From the NCBI RefSeq assembly GCF_015706575.1, contig NW_024037063.1, positions 20,894,927 to 20,958,926 on the forward strand: a stretch of 64,000 nucleotides of DNA, in the 5' to 3' direction. Under the pieces are notes generated by a model, which searched no databases, was not told the DNA's origin, and was given only the letters and a program-made list of their open reading frames with translations. The DNA comes from Patiria miniata (taxonomy: Eukaryota; Echinodermata; Asteroidea; Valvatida; Asterinidae). Positions 54,186 through 64,000 of this stretch are shown piece by piece. Made by a program: the position numbers and the translations under genes. Each line of letters opens with the position of its first letter. Within the stretch, counting starts at the first letter, position 1.

Positions 54186-54450
54186 GATAAGACTTGGGTT
54201 TCTCTGGGGAAAAGTGGAAGGAATATCCAACGAATTGGCCATGATTGTCTGGGTTCAACTTGCAGATTGCATTACAGAGTTTATAGTCTTGTGAAACCCT
54301 TTGCAAATAGTGTGAATTTTTATTTATTTGTTTATTTTTATAAGACTTGACGAGGATTTTTTTCCTTGGAGGAAAATTGTAAGGAGTATATTCAGCAACT
54401 TGGCCGTGATTGTCTAGATTCAACTCGCAGATTGCAAATGATTTAAAGTC
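54186..54450. repeat. Diverged tandem duplication, about 105 bp each
   Basis: 54,186-54,292 and 54,339-54,450 share, in order, ATAAGACTTG, a GGAAAA...GTGGAAGGA or GTAAGGAGTAT block, TTGGCCATGATTGTCTGGGT / TTGGCCGTGATTGTCTAGAT, and CAGATTGCA. Confidence 0.7.
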
Positions 54451-55803
54451 AAAAAAAAACCAACATTTAACAAAATGTTGTTTTTGTTTGCTAGTTTTTG
54501 TTTCTGTTTGTTGTTGTTGTTGTTGAATGTTTTAGGGCCCCTCAGTTGTATTGCATATTAAAAGTGTGTGAGGATAAGTTAGTCTTTATTCAGTTAATGA
54601 CTTAAAAAAAAATTGATCCTCAACAATCCAACCCAACCCCACAACCACAATTTGAATGTCCCTTAACCCAGAACATTCATGTTCTTCAAGAATTCAAAAT
54701 TGGACAAATAAAAAAATGTGTCAACAATCAATCAGTAGTATGAACAGAATTAACAATTGAGAGTGATAGATTGATGAGTTTGAAAAAATCTAATTATTAA
54801 GTTTGCTGGCCGTTATATTGACAATCTATAGATGAGCTTTAAAACCTTATTTTTTAAGGAAAAAATAGACAATGACATGCAAATGTGTCCAGGATTAAAA
54901 AAAAAATGAAACCTGCTTGAAATGAAAAAATCTACAAATTCTGAGATTGAATGAGCTAGTTTAATTAATTTCTGTATAAAGTTGAATGTACATCTCGTTT
55001 AATGTTCAATCAGAGTCTTTATATTCAATTTACCAAAAAAAAAATCAAATATTTTTATTGTGTATTTCAAAAATGAGATTACGAAAAGCCTGGCTATTTG
55101 CCAGACCTTAGGCAAGGCCCCCCCCCCCACTTCTCCATCCTTCCAGCAAACAAGCGCAAAATGAAAAACAAATAAAACCTGCTAAACGTAGAAAGCACAC
55201 TTCAATCAACCCATGGCTGTTATCCAATCAAAACTAATTCATCCATTGATTAGAATAAAGCACACCTGGGCCTAACACAACGGAAACCACGCATGCAGCA
55301 GAGCGCTGCATGAAAACGCAGTCCGGAGCCACTCTATGCAAAACGAAACTACATATCGTTCGCCTCTGTTCCTCATTGTGAATTTGTCTGGTTGCCATGG
55401 CGTTTGCCAGAGGGGTGTCTCCGTGTCATCTCGACACTTCTCAGGGATTCAAACACGTCTTATTTTTCATTTATGAGAAGAAATTGTTCGTAACTGTACA
55501 CAATTAGGCCTATCATTTTTCAATTTATAGCCAATTCAGAGGTCAAATGGATTAAACGATGGATTAAAAAGGTCCTTTTTCCCATAAGAGTGTGTCGATC
55601 ATGTACGTACACTACTGAATGTCTAAAAAGAAAAAAGGCATTTTCTTTTAAATACTAGAAGAAAATATTTTGGGGTACAAGACAATACTTAAAGGGCCAT
55701 GTGATGAATTTTTTCTGAGGAACACATTTATGATTTTGTGCAATTTTCTACTCCTTAATTGTATGAAAACTATTTGACATCCCTTTTTGGATAATTATAT
55801 TAA

Positions 55804-56246
55804 AGGGAAAATACAACATTTGCAAACATCAAAAAATAAAACTACCAAATCATTTTGAAATACCTTGCTGGACTGTTAGTGAATGACAGTGTAAAGCATC
55901 CTGTAAAATCATGGCACCTGGTATACTGTCATTTTCAAGAAAAGTGGTATTTTTGTATCAATTTCCAACGCTGGTCGGCCGACCAGCGTTGGAAAAAACT
56001 GGCTTTTTTTTCAAATCCCAATTGACCATCGCACTTGTTTGCAATCGATTACACACCTATGAACGGTTACAAGCCAGCTAGACTGGTTCCCTGACCTTTG
56101 TTTTGATTGTTTTTCTTGGTTTTTATAGCATTTTCGAACCCAAAACCTCAAAAAAGTCAGTGTAACTATATTTGCTATATATTTCCAACCCTCCAATTCC
56201 ATCCATTTCTGAAAATTACAGCAAAGGCAAATGATGTATATTCCCT
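55804..56246. mobile_element. 443-bp MITE, TTAA target, central palindrome
   Basis: The ends AGGGAAAATACAACATTTGC and GCAAATGATGTATATTCCCT form imperfect inverted repeats, flanked by TTAA at 55800-55803 and 56247-56250. A perfect 34-bp palindrome lies inside at 55962-55995. The same family is at 61246-61777 and, damaged, at 8492-9004. Confidence 0.85.
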
Positions 56247-56974
56247 TTAAAAAGTGTATTTATTAAAAAATGTTCGATGCTTTTCCAGACAACTGAGGGC
56301 GCTGCTCCTGTGATGTCTTTTCAGGAAGACACTGTTCAGTTTAGGGTTTTTCTGTTCAAACTGTGAGCCCAAAAATTGTTCATTGAAAACGTTTGTTAGA
56401 AAAGCTTGCTCATTGGCACATTGCAATGTAATGACACAACAGCGAATCACCAAAAGAAAAGAAAATTAAAAATATTCTGGCAACTTTTGGTGCTGAAATA
56501 GCTGTTACATGGAGGTTTCTGCCTGAAATGACATCACACTTTTGCTCGTGACTATGGAAATCGCATTAGCATTAAAAACCAAAAAGGCACCAAAATACCC
56601 TTCAAAATGGCAAAACAAAAATTGAAAATAATGTTAAATGGGAAAAATAGGAGCGTTTTCCCTTTCAGTTGCTAACTTGTTGATCTTATATGTTTAAAAT
56701 GCTGAGGCGCTTGCATTAGTTTGCAGAAAGCAATTAAAATGCAAGCTCTACACACTCTTTTAATTTGCTTACATGTCAGCTAATAAATTATGAAAAGACC
56801 TAATAAATTATTCGAGAGGTCCAGTTCAGCCGTTTGTTTTACAAGAAATAAAAGGATACACGTAGATCTATACGTGTAATTGATTCAACACACATTGTAT
56901 CAACCTAAATTACATACTGTACGTGTGCATTTAATTAAGGCAACTACAATCCAATACATTTATCCATTTTGCAG

Positions 56975-57288
56975 AAAGGTTACAGTGTTGGAAGCCTTGC
57001 CAAGAGTCCTCATCAAGCTGCTTCGTCCGGCCTTTCGGGTCGCTTGTCGTTCTTCCTCGCGTCAGTTTTTCCTACGCATCATTGATTAACGGAGCGTGGA
57101 GAAGCGCAAGACAGTATCCAGGGGTCTGCGGTCGTCCCTGAACCACTCAGGAATCGGCGGTCGAATCGCTTCATCTCTCTGTGCGAGAAGACAGGAAATT
57201 CATCACTCTCTTTCGTCTCTCTCTCTCTGGGAAATCAGCTACCGGCGAATGAGCCGGCCATCTTGAAAAGCTGGCTGGGAATTATAAG
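56975..57288 (+). other. Possible non-coding exon of a plus-strand gene
   Basis: A pyrimidine tract with tttgcag precedes a GC-richer segment ending in a good donor (ATTATAAG|gtgaggtg). No long frame runs through it, so it could be a 5' UTR exon. The downstream candidate from 59876 follows cacccttttttag. Both are splice-site-based guesses. Confidence 0.25.
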
Positions 57289-59875
57289 GTGAGGTGTTGC
57301 CTACAATCATGACAATATGTACATGTACTGTACGGTACAACCGTACAAATGCAGTAATGAATTTGGCGTTCTCAGTGTGTCAGTGTGATGTACGTAAATT
57401 GTATAGCTTTACGATAGAGGACACGCACACAAAGGGAGAACAAAAGATCCTTTCAGTCCTCGAGCGTTGGGTCTTTTGTTGAAAATGGTCCTCAATCGTA
57501 CAGTTATGTGCTTAGTCTATGGGAGAGTGTTATATTACAGGGACAAAGGGAAACACAAAGCATTGTCCTCTGGCGTATAGAAATTCACGACTGTACTGAC
57601 ATGTTTGTTTTTATCAAGTTGTGACAGATTTTTTGTTTTCAAATGTGGGTCAGTTTTATAAATTTAGGGTCCAAAGTGTGACATTTTTCCCGTCCCTGTT
57701 ACCTTGGTACTTTGTAATGTTCCGTTAAAGTATCATTAAGAATGACTTAAAACAATTTGTTTATTTGTTGGGTAAGAACATACCCATACATGTATTTTGC
57801 TATTTATAATCACTCTTGGAGGACAACTGCATTTATAGGAAGTGCATCAGAATAATCATAGATGTCAGATGTAACAGGAACAGGAAAAAAATAGACTTTA
57901 ATTATGTTCCTGGAAGTGGGTCATGGCCATGTCCTTCGGATTCTTGAAATTTTGCCAGAATTGAGTTGCGATAAGGCCAAAAAAAAAAAAAAAATGCTCC
58001 TGCTTCCGATTACATGACATTCGAAAACAGGGTAGGTAGGTCATGTACAATGTAAGTAGGGAATTGTTTTTTCGCCAATTTTTTTTGTGTACGATCATAT
58101 GGAGGTGCCTGCATGTAGTCAAGGGTAAGAGGTAGAAATTGATGGTTTTGGGTGTTTTTTCCTGATTTTTCCCATAAAAAAAATTAGGGTCGAACTATTT
58201 TTTGTTTTTTTGGCGTAATCGAAAAAATTCTGAAAAATTGGAAAGAAAAGAAATTAACCCACAAAAGTGAATGTAACCTCGGCATATGTAGCCCCATGTT
58301 TGAAGTTTATATTTTTTTTTTAAAGCTTGAGTTCGAATAGCTAAGGGGGTACTTGTAATTCATATACTCTACACAGGATGTGATGTAAACAAACTCAACA
58401 AGAATATCAAAATATTTACACGCAATGCTTCATGCATTTTGGGAAACTAATTTATGATGTAATTTTTTTTTTGCCATCATCGTTTATCGTGTTGATGTTC
58501 AGCTGTTGAAACTTGAACCATGGCATTTCCACTCGTCAGCATCATTGCAGATGTGTGGATAGAGGATTATGCATTCAGAATTTATGCAGTATGCATTACT
58601 ACTAACATGACTAAAGGGCAGTGTGCACTTTGCTGGAATACATTACATTTTTGTACATGCCCATGTGCACATTGTATCAAATAGCCAAGCTGTATGTATA
58701 CATTGTATACTATGTGTATAAAAATACATGTAATGAAAAGAAAATGTCAATGTTTACACATTTCTTACTCCTGCATTTCTTACTCCTGAAATATATTTGA
58801 AGATGTTGGCCTACGTTTGGAATTTCAGTGCAAGAGTATTTAGGGCCTACATGTATGTAGAGCATTTTATTTGGAAAATGTTCAATTTCCGATTTCATTC
58901 ATCATTGTTTATCTCTTTGATTACTTATCTTTTTGTGTTCCAGCAATCATGTGCATCTTGTGTAAATACCGGTACATGTACAATGTACACCTGGACAAAT
59001 TGATCGCTATTCATATTTGTACATTTTCATTTGTTCTTATATTTTCTTTTCAATCATTTTGTAATGAGCACGTGACGTTTACACGTTTAAACATTTAAAA
59101 AATTAAAAAAATAAAATCCGTTTACAAATTTTCAAAAACGTTTACACCAAACCTGATCATAAAAAATTGACCTTTTTTCAAGCGATCTTCCTTTGAGCAT
59201 AGAGCTAGGAACACATATTCGTAGGACAATTCCATGTAGATGTTTTCAAACCTTTGCATTTAATTTACAAAACCTTATGTGGCAAAAATGTGCATAGTGA
59301 TTTGGAGGATGCATAATGTGTCAAGGTCTTGGGCTAAACCTTGTGTTGTTTAATGCTCAGCCGTGCATAAATTTACCTGTAGGCTTTAGTTATACTAGAT
59401 TACTAGAAATCCTCTGCACTGCTCCAGGATGTCACTGGCTCTGCCTCAACATACTGACAGTGATTGCTGGAGGATTTTGCAGGATTGAGGCAGTGGTCAC
59501 CCCTCCAAGGACCACATTCAAGAAATAACGGAGGATTTTGCAGGATTGAAGCTGTATGCAATTTTTACATGGAGGCAGTTGGAGGATTTTGCAGGTTGCA
59601 TCCTAGCAAAAATGCTTTTACAGGGAGTTAGGGTTAATATGTCAATCATTGTTGATTAATCATGTCAATCACGCCATTCTGTAGTCATACAGAAATTATT
59701 AAATGATATGAACTTTCACCCTTTCTAATGTGGTGTACGTGAACTGTCTTGCAAACTACATGCATTGCAGCCTTAGATTTAGCCACATTTTTCATAATAC
59801 ATGTATCTATGTTTTATGTACATACATCTCTGAAACCCCCAAAATGTTAACATACGTGTTTTCACCCTTTTTTAG
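57289..59875. other. Non-coding, AT-rich
   Basis: Homopolymer A/T runs and many TACATGTAC palindromes. Three copies of GGAGGATTTTGCAGG lie at 59,468-59,600. Confidence 0.5.
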
Positions 59876-60150
59876 GGAAAATCTAGTGTGTCGTTGGCCC
59901 CAAACCATGGGCTTCATAGGTGTGATCGGGCTGTCATTTTCCTATCTGTGCGCTGTCCTTGTGTGATCAAGCAACTAATTGCGGAGAGTGTGTGCCTAAG
60001 CATTGCTCGTAGCTTCCGATGCATGATCGTGCAGCCATTGGGCGACGTACGGGGTTGATAATGGATTCCGATCCATGTACTGGATACGGAATATCGACTG
60101 GGGGCCACGGTGCGCGGGCGAGTGATTGAAAGGATGGCCGCAGCAATTTG
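59876..60150 (+). other. Possible exon of a plus-strand gene
   Basis: Strong acceptor (ttcacccttttttag), then GC-rich sequence with a short frame beginning MGFIGVIGLSFSYLC that stops at 59965. I cannot find a convincing donor. It could be 5' UTR. Confidence 0.2.
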
Positions 60151-61241
60151 CCTGATGTGCGATAAGGATCAAATACGATGTCCGTTGGGATTCAATTTAA
60201 ACGGAGGATCGTCAATTATTCAGCAAATTGCGGTCCATATATGTATTGCAATTAGTAAATTGCGTACAATGTATAGAAACTAAGTTACGAGGCATTTGGC
60301 TTCATTTCTGGATTGGTTGTTTTACATGTATTTTCACGTGCAACAGGCCCTGTTTGGTTAGTGCTCGCGAAAACTCTGCATAATGTGCGGATGTATGGTA
60401 TATGTACATGTACACGTTGTGCAGACTTTTTAGCCTAATCAGTCATGTATTTTGTAATAATTATCATAAAAATTTAGCCCTCCATTTGTTTGATCAGTCA
60501 CAGATAGTCAAAAATTCGATCCTGTTCCCCTGTCATGCCTTTTACACAGGCTAGTCACCAACAGTCAGATCATATTTCAATAGGCACTGTGACAGTCAAA
60601 TTCCATCAACAGACAAAAGCAGGTGACTGGTAGGTACAGCTGGCTTATCAATCACCTACAGTCAAAGTATAGCATTTCATAACAATCACAGCCAGTCAAT
60701 CCTGCACTATGAAGGCAGGGAGCACTAAACTGTTACAAACAGTCACCTGATTCATTCTGACTACTGGGCTGGCCTTGTTGAAATTGCCAGCCAGAGAGGG
60801 AGTGTTAATATGTGCTTCTGTCCATCATTTTTTCATGAGGATTTTTCCTTTCAGTAGTTTACATGGTCAGTGAAAACAATTAATGTAATCTTGATTTTCT
60901 CACAGGAATTGCATTGACCCCTGCACAGTCATGCGATTTAAATACTTATAAATATGTACATTTGATTCATCAGTCAAAAACATTTTTATAATTTGGGAAA
61001 TAATTCATGAAAGGTGCCATTGTTGACGTGTCACAGAAAATGCAACTGTCGTTCGTACATTTGCTTGTTGTCTGGAGAGGCTCTTACATGATTTGGTTCG
61101 CTTTTGGGTAATCCTTGGGCGAGTTGGGCCTGTCTTTTTCTATAAGTGTTCTCTTTTATTGTGTGCCTGTCAATAAATAAATAAATAGGCCGATATAAAT
61201 AAATTCATAAAAAAGTTAAGTACACAATACATTTGTTCCAA
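60151..61241. other. Non-coding, CAGTCA-motif cluster
   Basis: Between about 60,490 and 60,770 the motif CAGTCA/TAGTCA and its complement recur about ten times. No ORF support. Confidence 0.5.
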
Positions 61242-61245
61242 TTAA

Positions 61246-61777
61246 AGGGAAAATACAACATTTGCAAACATCGAAAAATAAAATGACCAAGTTTTTATGA
61301 AATACCTTACAGGATGTTGGTAGATGACAGTCTAAAGCATCCTGTAAAATTATGGCACCTGGTGTGAAGTCATTTTCAAGAAAATTATATTTTTGTTTAC
61401 ATTTCCAACGGTGGTCGGCCGACCACTGTAGGAAAAACCTAACTATTTTTCACTACTGCTCCAAATTTACCTTTTTTTTTCAGTCCAATTTTGTTTGCTA
61501 ATTGGTTTTATGTTCATGAATGGGTGCAGGTCAGCTAGACTGGTTCCCTTAGCGTACAATTTTCCGGCATCTGTAAATTGATCCATTTCATCTTCAGTGG
61601 AGTCAGGGAACCAGACTACTTAAACATTTTTGTTTTTCTTGGTTTTTCCAGCATTTTCGAAAACAAAACTTCAAACATGTCAGTGTAACAATAATTTGAT
61701 ATATTATACTAACCCCTCAAATAGTTCATTTCTGAAAATTAAAGCATAAGCCAATGATGTACATACATACATTCCCT
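61246..61777. mobile_element. 532-bp MITE, same TTAA family
   Basis: The left end AGGGAAAATACAACATTTGC and a right end finishing ATTCCCT are flanked by TTAA at 61242-61245 and 61778-61781. The internal sequence matches the copy at 55804-56246, including the GGTCGGCCGACC palindrome core near 61,410. Confidence 0.85.
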
Positions 61778-61852
61778 TTAAAAACCACGAAGGGAGACTG
61801 ACTGGTGCCCCTTGAACAAAGACACTGACAAAATGGGGAACCGCCAACATAT

Positions 61853-61925
61853 GGCTGGATAGCTCAGTTGGTAGAGCACCGGAACGGTTATCCGGAGGTC
61901 GCAGGTTCAAACCCTGCTACATGTA
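61853..61925 (+). repeat. tRNA-like sequence (pseudo-tRNA or SINE head)
   Basis: GGATAGCTCAGTTGGTAGAG (box A, D-arm), an anticodon-like stem CCGGA/TCCGG, and GCAGGTTCAAACCCTGC (box B and T-arm) are intact. The 3' acceptor strand does not pair with the 5' end and the anticodon loop lacks the usual U33. It is therefore probably not a working tRNA. Confidence 0.65.
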
Positions 61926-62394
61926 CAGTAGGTGTACCTTGAAGTCCATTTCCTTGTTCAATGTTAAAACGGTACTCTTACAACTTCCTTTCTTCATTGA
62001 AGTGTAATGCAATACAAAGTACGTAAACATGTAAAACACAGACAGATTTGCACTTTAATTTGTAACAACATGATTGTGTTACCATGTCAACAGCCGATAG
62101 GTCCCCAGCGGGATGTCGTGACAAGCATTGAAGTGTTGGGCTATTAAAACTTCCTTGATGTTTGACCTTATAAGTGGTCACATTTGTTGGCCTACATTTG
62201 GGCTGCGTGTGGAATTGTTGTCAAAACATCCCTCAAGGGAATAGTGCATTGCTTTGATCTCTTGGCCCGAAATTTTGAGATCAAAATCGGCCAAGGTGTT
62301 TTGCATGGTGTGATTACTTGTGCAAATGTGCGAAGCCGCATCAAAGTGTGACATTTGTTACCTTGGTACGTATTTTGTGGGGTTTTGTGGCAGG

Positions 62395-62737
62395 TCTGGA
62401 GCATTGAATTCGTGGTCTGCAGGTAATTCTACAGGTTGTGGGTTCGAGTCCAGCCTGGGGTTATGGTGCGTGTGCCCTTGGGCAAGGCACTTTGTCACTC
62501 ATTGCTTCTCCCCACCCAGGAGTAAATTGGGTACCTGTGAGGGCAGAGATTGTATTGTTGTTGATTTTAGCTGCTTTGAGCCAAAATGGCAGCATCGACC
62601 TGTATACTTCCCAGGGAGCTGAGATGGTCTTTGGAATGTTTCATTGGCCCAGTGAGCAGGGGTAATTATGAGTCTTGTACAGCGCATTGGGACCTAGTGT
62701 GGAATGGGCTTTCTTTAGCATTATTTATTATTTCTAA
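62395..62737 (+). repeat. tRNA-derived SINE
   Basis: A box-B-like GTGGGTTCGAGTCC is followed by CCCTTGGGCAAGGCACTTTG, the CCCACCCAGGAGTAAATTGG segment, and a tail GTACAGCGCATTGGGACC...GTGTGGAATGGGC ending in ATTATTTATTATT. This layout is familiar from SINEs of marine invertebrates. Confidence 0.75.
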
Positions 62738-64000
62738 GTTTCCATTCAATTTCAAGTGTCATTAAGAATGACCTCAAACAATTGTTTTAGTTGTTGGATA
62801 GGTACATGTAGTTTGCTAACTCATAATTGTTTGACAACAACAACAAACAAACAAACAAGCAACCCAACATCCCGACCAACAAAGCAAACAGAACCTGCAT
62901 GATTCAGGAAATGTCCAAGGTATGGACCCAAACATGTACTTTTCTTTACTGCCAGAAATGCCACCAGCAGTGTGTGGTTTTATGTATTCATCTGGGAATG
63001 AATAAGGGAATAACAGTGTGAGGAGCCGGTCTTCACTGCGTGATAATGACCGGGTGTGGGGGTGACCGCTGTTAATTGACCGAGACGAATTAATAAATAC
63101 CTTTATAACGAAATAAACAGTTAAAATGCTCCAATTTTGTAACTTTTTTCCAGCGATATTTCCAGACTTTTTTGTGTTCATGTTCATGGGCCATATTTTA
63201 GCTTAACACTAACTAGTAACAGCTATAACGACGTAAACTCAACAGAAACTGCTGCCTTAGCGAAACAAATTACAACAATGTTTTCATATCTTTACCTGAT
63301 GGAGGAAGCTGAAATCTCGTTTACACATTCCTTGTGTCCGGAATTACAAAGATGCTTGGTTTAGGAAAGGTAAATATGTCGGTGGGTGAAGTGTTTCAAA
63401 GAAAATAAATCGTTGATCTACGCTTTCGTCGTAAACATCCTCAGTATATACTGCACTGCACTGCTGTACGATGTCGTTTCAAAACTTCCTTACGCGCGCG
63501 CGCGCACGCATCCCTAGCAACTGTGTTGCATACGCGCGCGTCAGTCTCACGCGATGGGGGTTGAGCGCATGTGCAGTGCTCAATTGTTAAAAGTTACCGC
63601 AGGACTGTTACTATATTCTGACCAATCATTGGCTTGCATGGGGTTGAACGGGGCTTGATCAATGCTGGTTCAGGGGCCATTTATTCGTTTGATCTTTGAA
63701 GCCGGTCCATTATCACCGTTAATGACCGGCCACGTGATCGAGTCTCGACCAATCAGAAACCATCAACTCTCCAAGGTATTTATTAATACATTGTAATACA
63801 GTGTAATATAAATCACATGTCTACAGGTGCTGGTGGGTTGAACAGGTGGTTTCTGACATTGTTGGGTCCTGGCCAAGTTTTGTGGTTTGGCAAGCAGGCT
63901 GGACTGTCCAAGGTCTATAAAAACTAGATGACTGATTCCTTTAGAGGTAGGGGGCGTGTATGTACGGGATATTTCATGTACAGCTGTTTAGTCTAGGGAT
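62738..64000. other. Non-coding, no gene seen
   Basis: A (CAACAAACAAA)n-like patch lies near 62,836 and a CGCGCGCGCGCG run near 63,495. A possible minus-strand donor (CTCCATCAG|gtaaag) near 63,290-63,305 is unsupported by other evidence. Confidence 0.4.

Larger units (their letters stand above)
52702..55799. other. Non-coding, repeats and low complexity
   Basis: Poly-C tracts at 53,643-53,656 and 53,731-53,743, a (TTG)n run near 54,510, a poly-C run near 55,120, and the repeats listed separately. No exon supported. Confidence 0.5.

Noticed and set aside
61853..61925. Functional tRNA gene
   Set aside because: The acceptor stem does not pair and U33 is not present; box A and B alone fit a pseudo-tRNA or SINE head.

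Overview
The window is animal genomic DNA: spliced genes, large AT-rich introns, tRNA-derived SINEs, a decayed non-LTR retrotransposon and many inverted-repeat transposons. I see no bacterial operon structure. Thrombospondin type 1 (TSP1) domains, SINEs carrying the TTGGGCAAGGCACTTT-type core, and many AGGCCT and GTACATGTAC palindromes suggest a marine deuterostome, perhaps an echinoderm. That assignment is an impression, not a proof.

One gene dominates. It is on the minus strand, from a start codon at 49758 to a stop at 16469. I reconstruct eight coding exons: 49692-49758 (signal peptide), 35030-45682 (one exon of about 10.65 kb), 34815-34913 (linker), 34426-34632 (TSP1), 21645-21740 (linker), 21247-21453 (TSP1), 17087-17293 (TSP1) and 16469-16701 (membrane span, short tail, stop). 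Every junction is phase 1, so each internal exon is a multiple of three. The product is about 3,922 residues: signal peptide, TSP1, a huge cysteine-poor stalk, three more TSP1 domains, one transmembrane helix and a tail of about 33 residues. The stalk holds an acidic part with thirteen 17-residue repeats, then about 28 copies of a roughly 50-residue helical module separated by Ser/Thr/Pro linkers. I do not recognise that module family. A TATA-like box (49946-49953) and an upstream ORF precede the start.

Layout: 1-9,000, mostly non-coding, with small fold-back elements and one orphan terminal exon on the plus strand (2256-2405). 9,000-13,330, an irregular array of 0.7-1.1 kb repeats with a clean TTAA-target MITE inside. 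13,331-16,468, quiet, including the 3' UTR. 16,469-49,758, the giant gene. Its introns hold a LINE relic (17,495-18,669), a 2-kb fold-back element (19,022-21,024), a 12.7-kb intron built almost entirely of nested inverted repeats (center near 28.4 kb), another fold-back (47,304-48,297) and a 63-bp palindrome whose 9-bp target duplication copies the exon-1 splice donor. 49,760-64,000, upstream DNA with an 843-bp fold-back element with perfect 9-bp target duplications (51,133-51,975), MITEs, a tRNA-like sequence and a SINE. Possible non-coding exons of a plus-strand gene lie at 56,975-57,288 and from 59,876.

The most notable items are the giant modular exon, the donor-duplicating palindrome, the giant inverted-repeat intron between two duplicated linker-TSP1 cassettes, and MITE families whose insertion sites can be read precisely.
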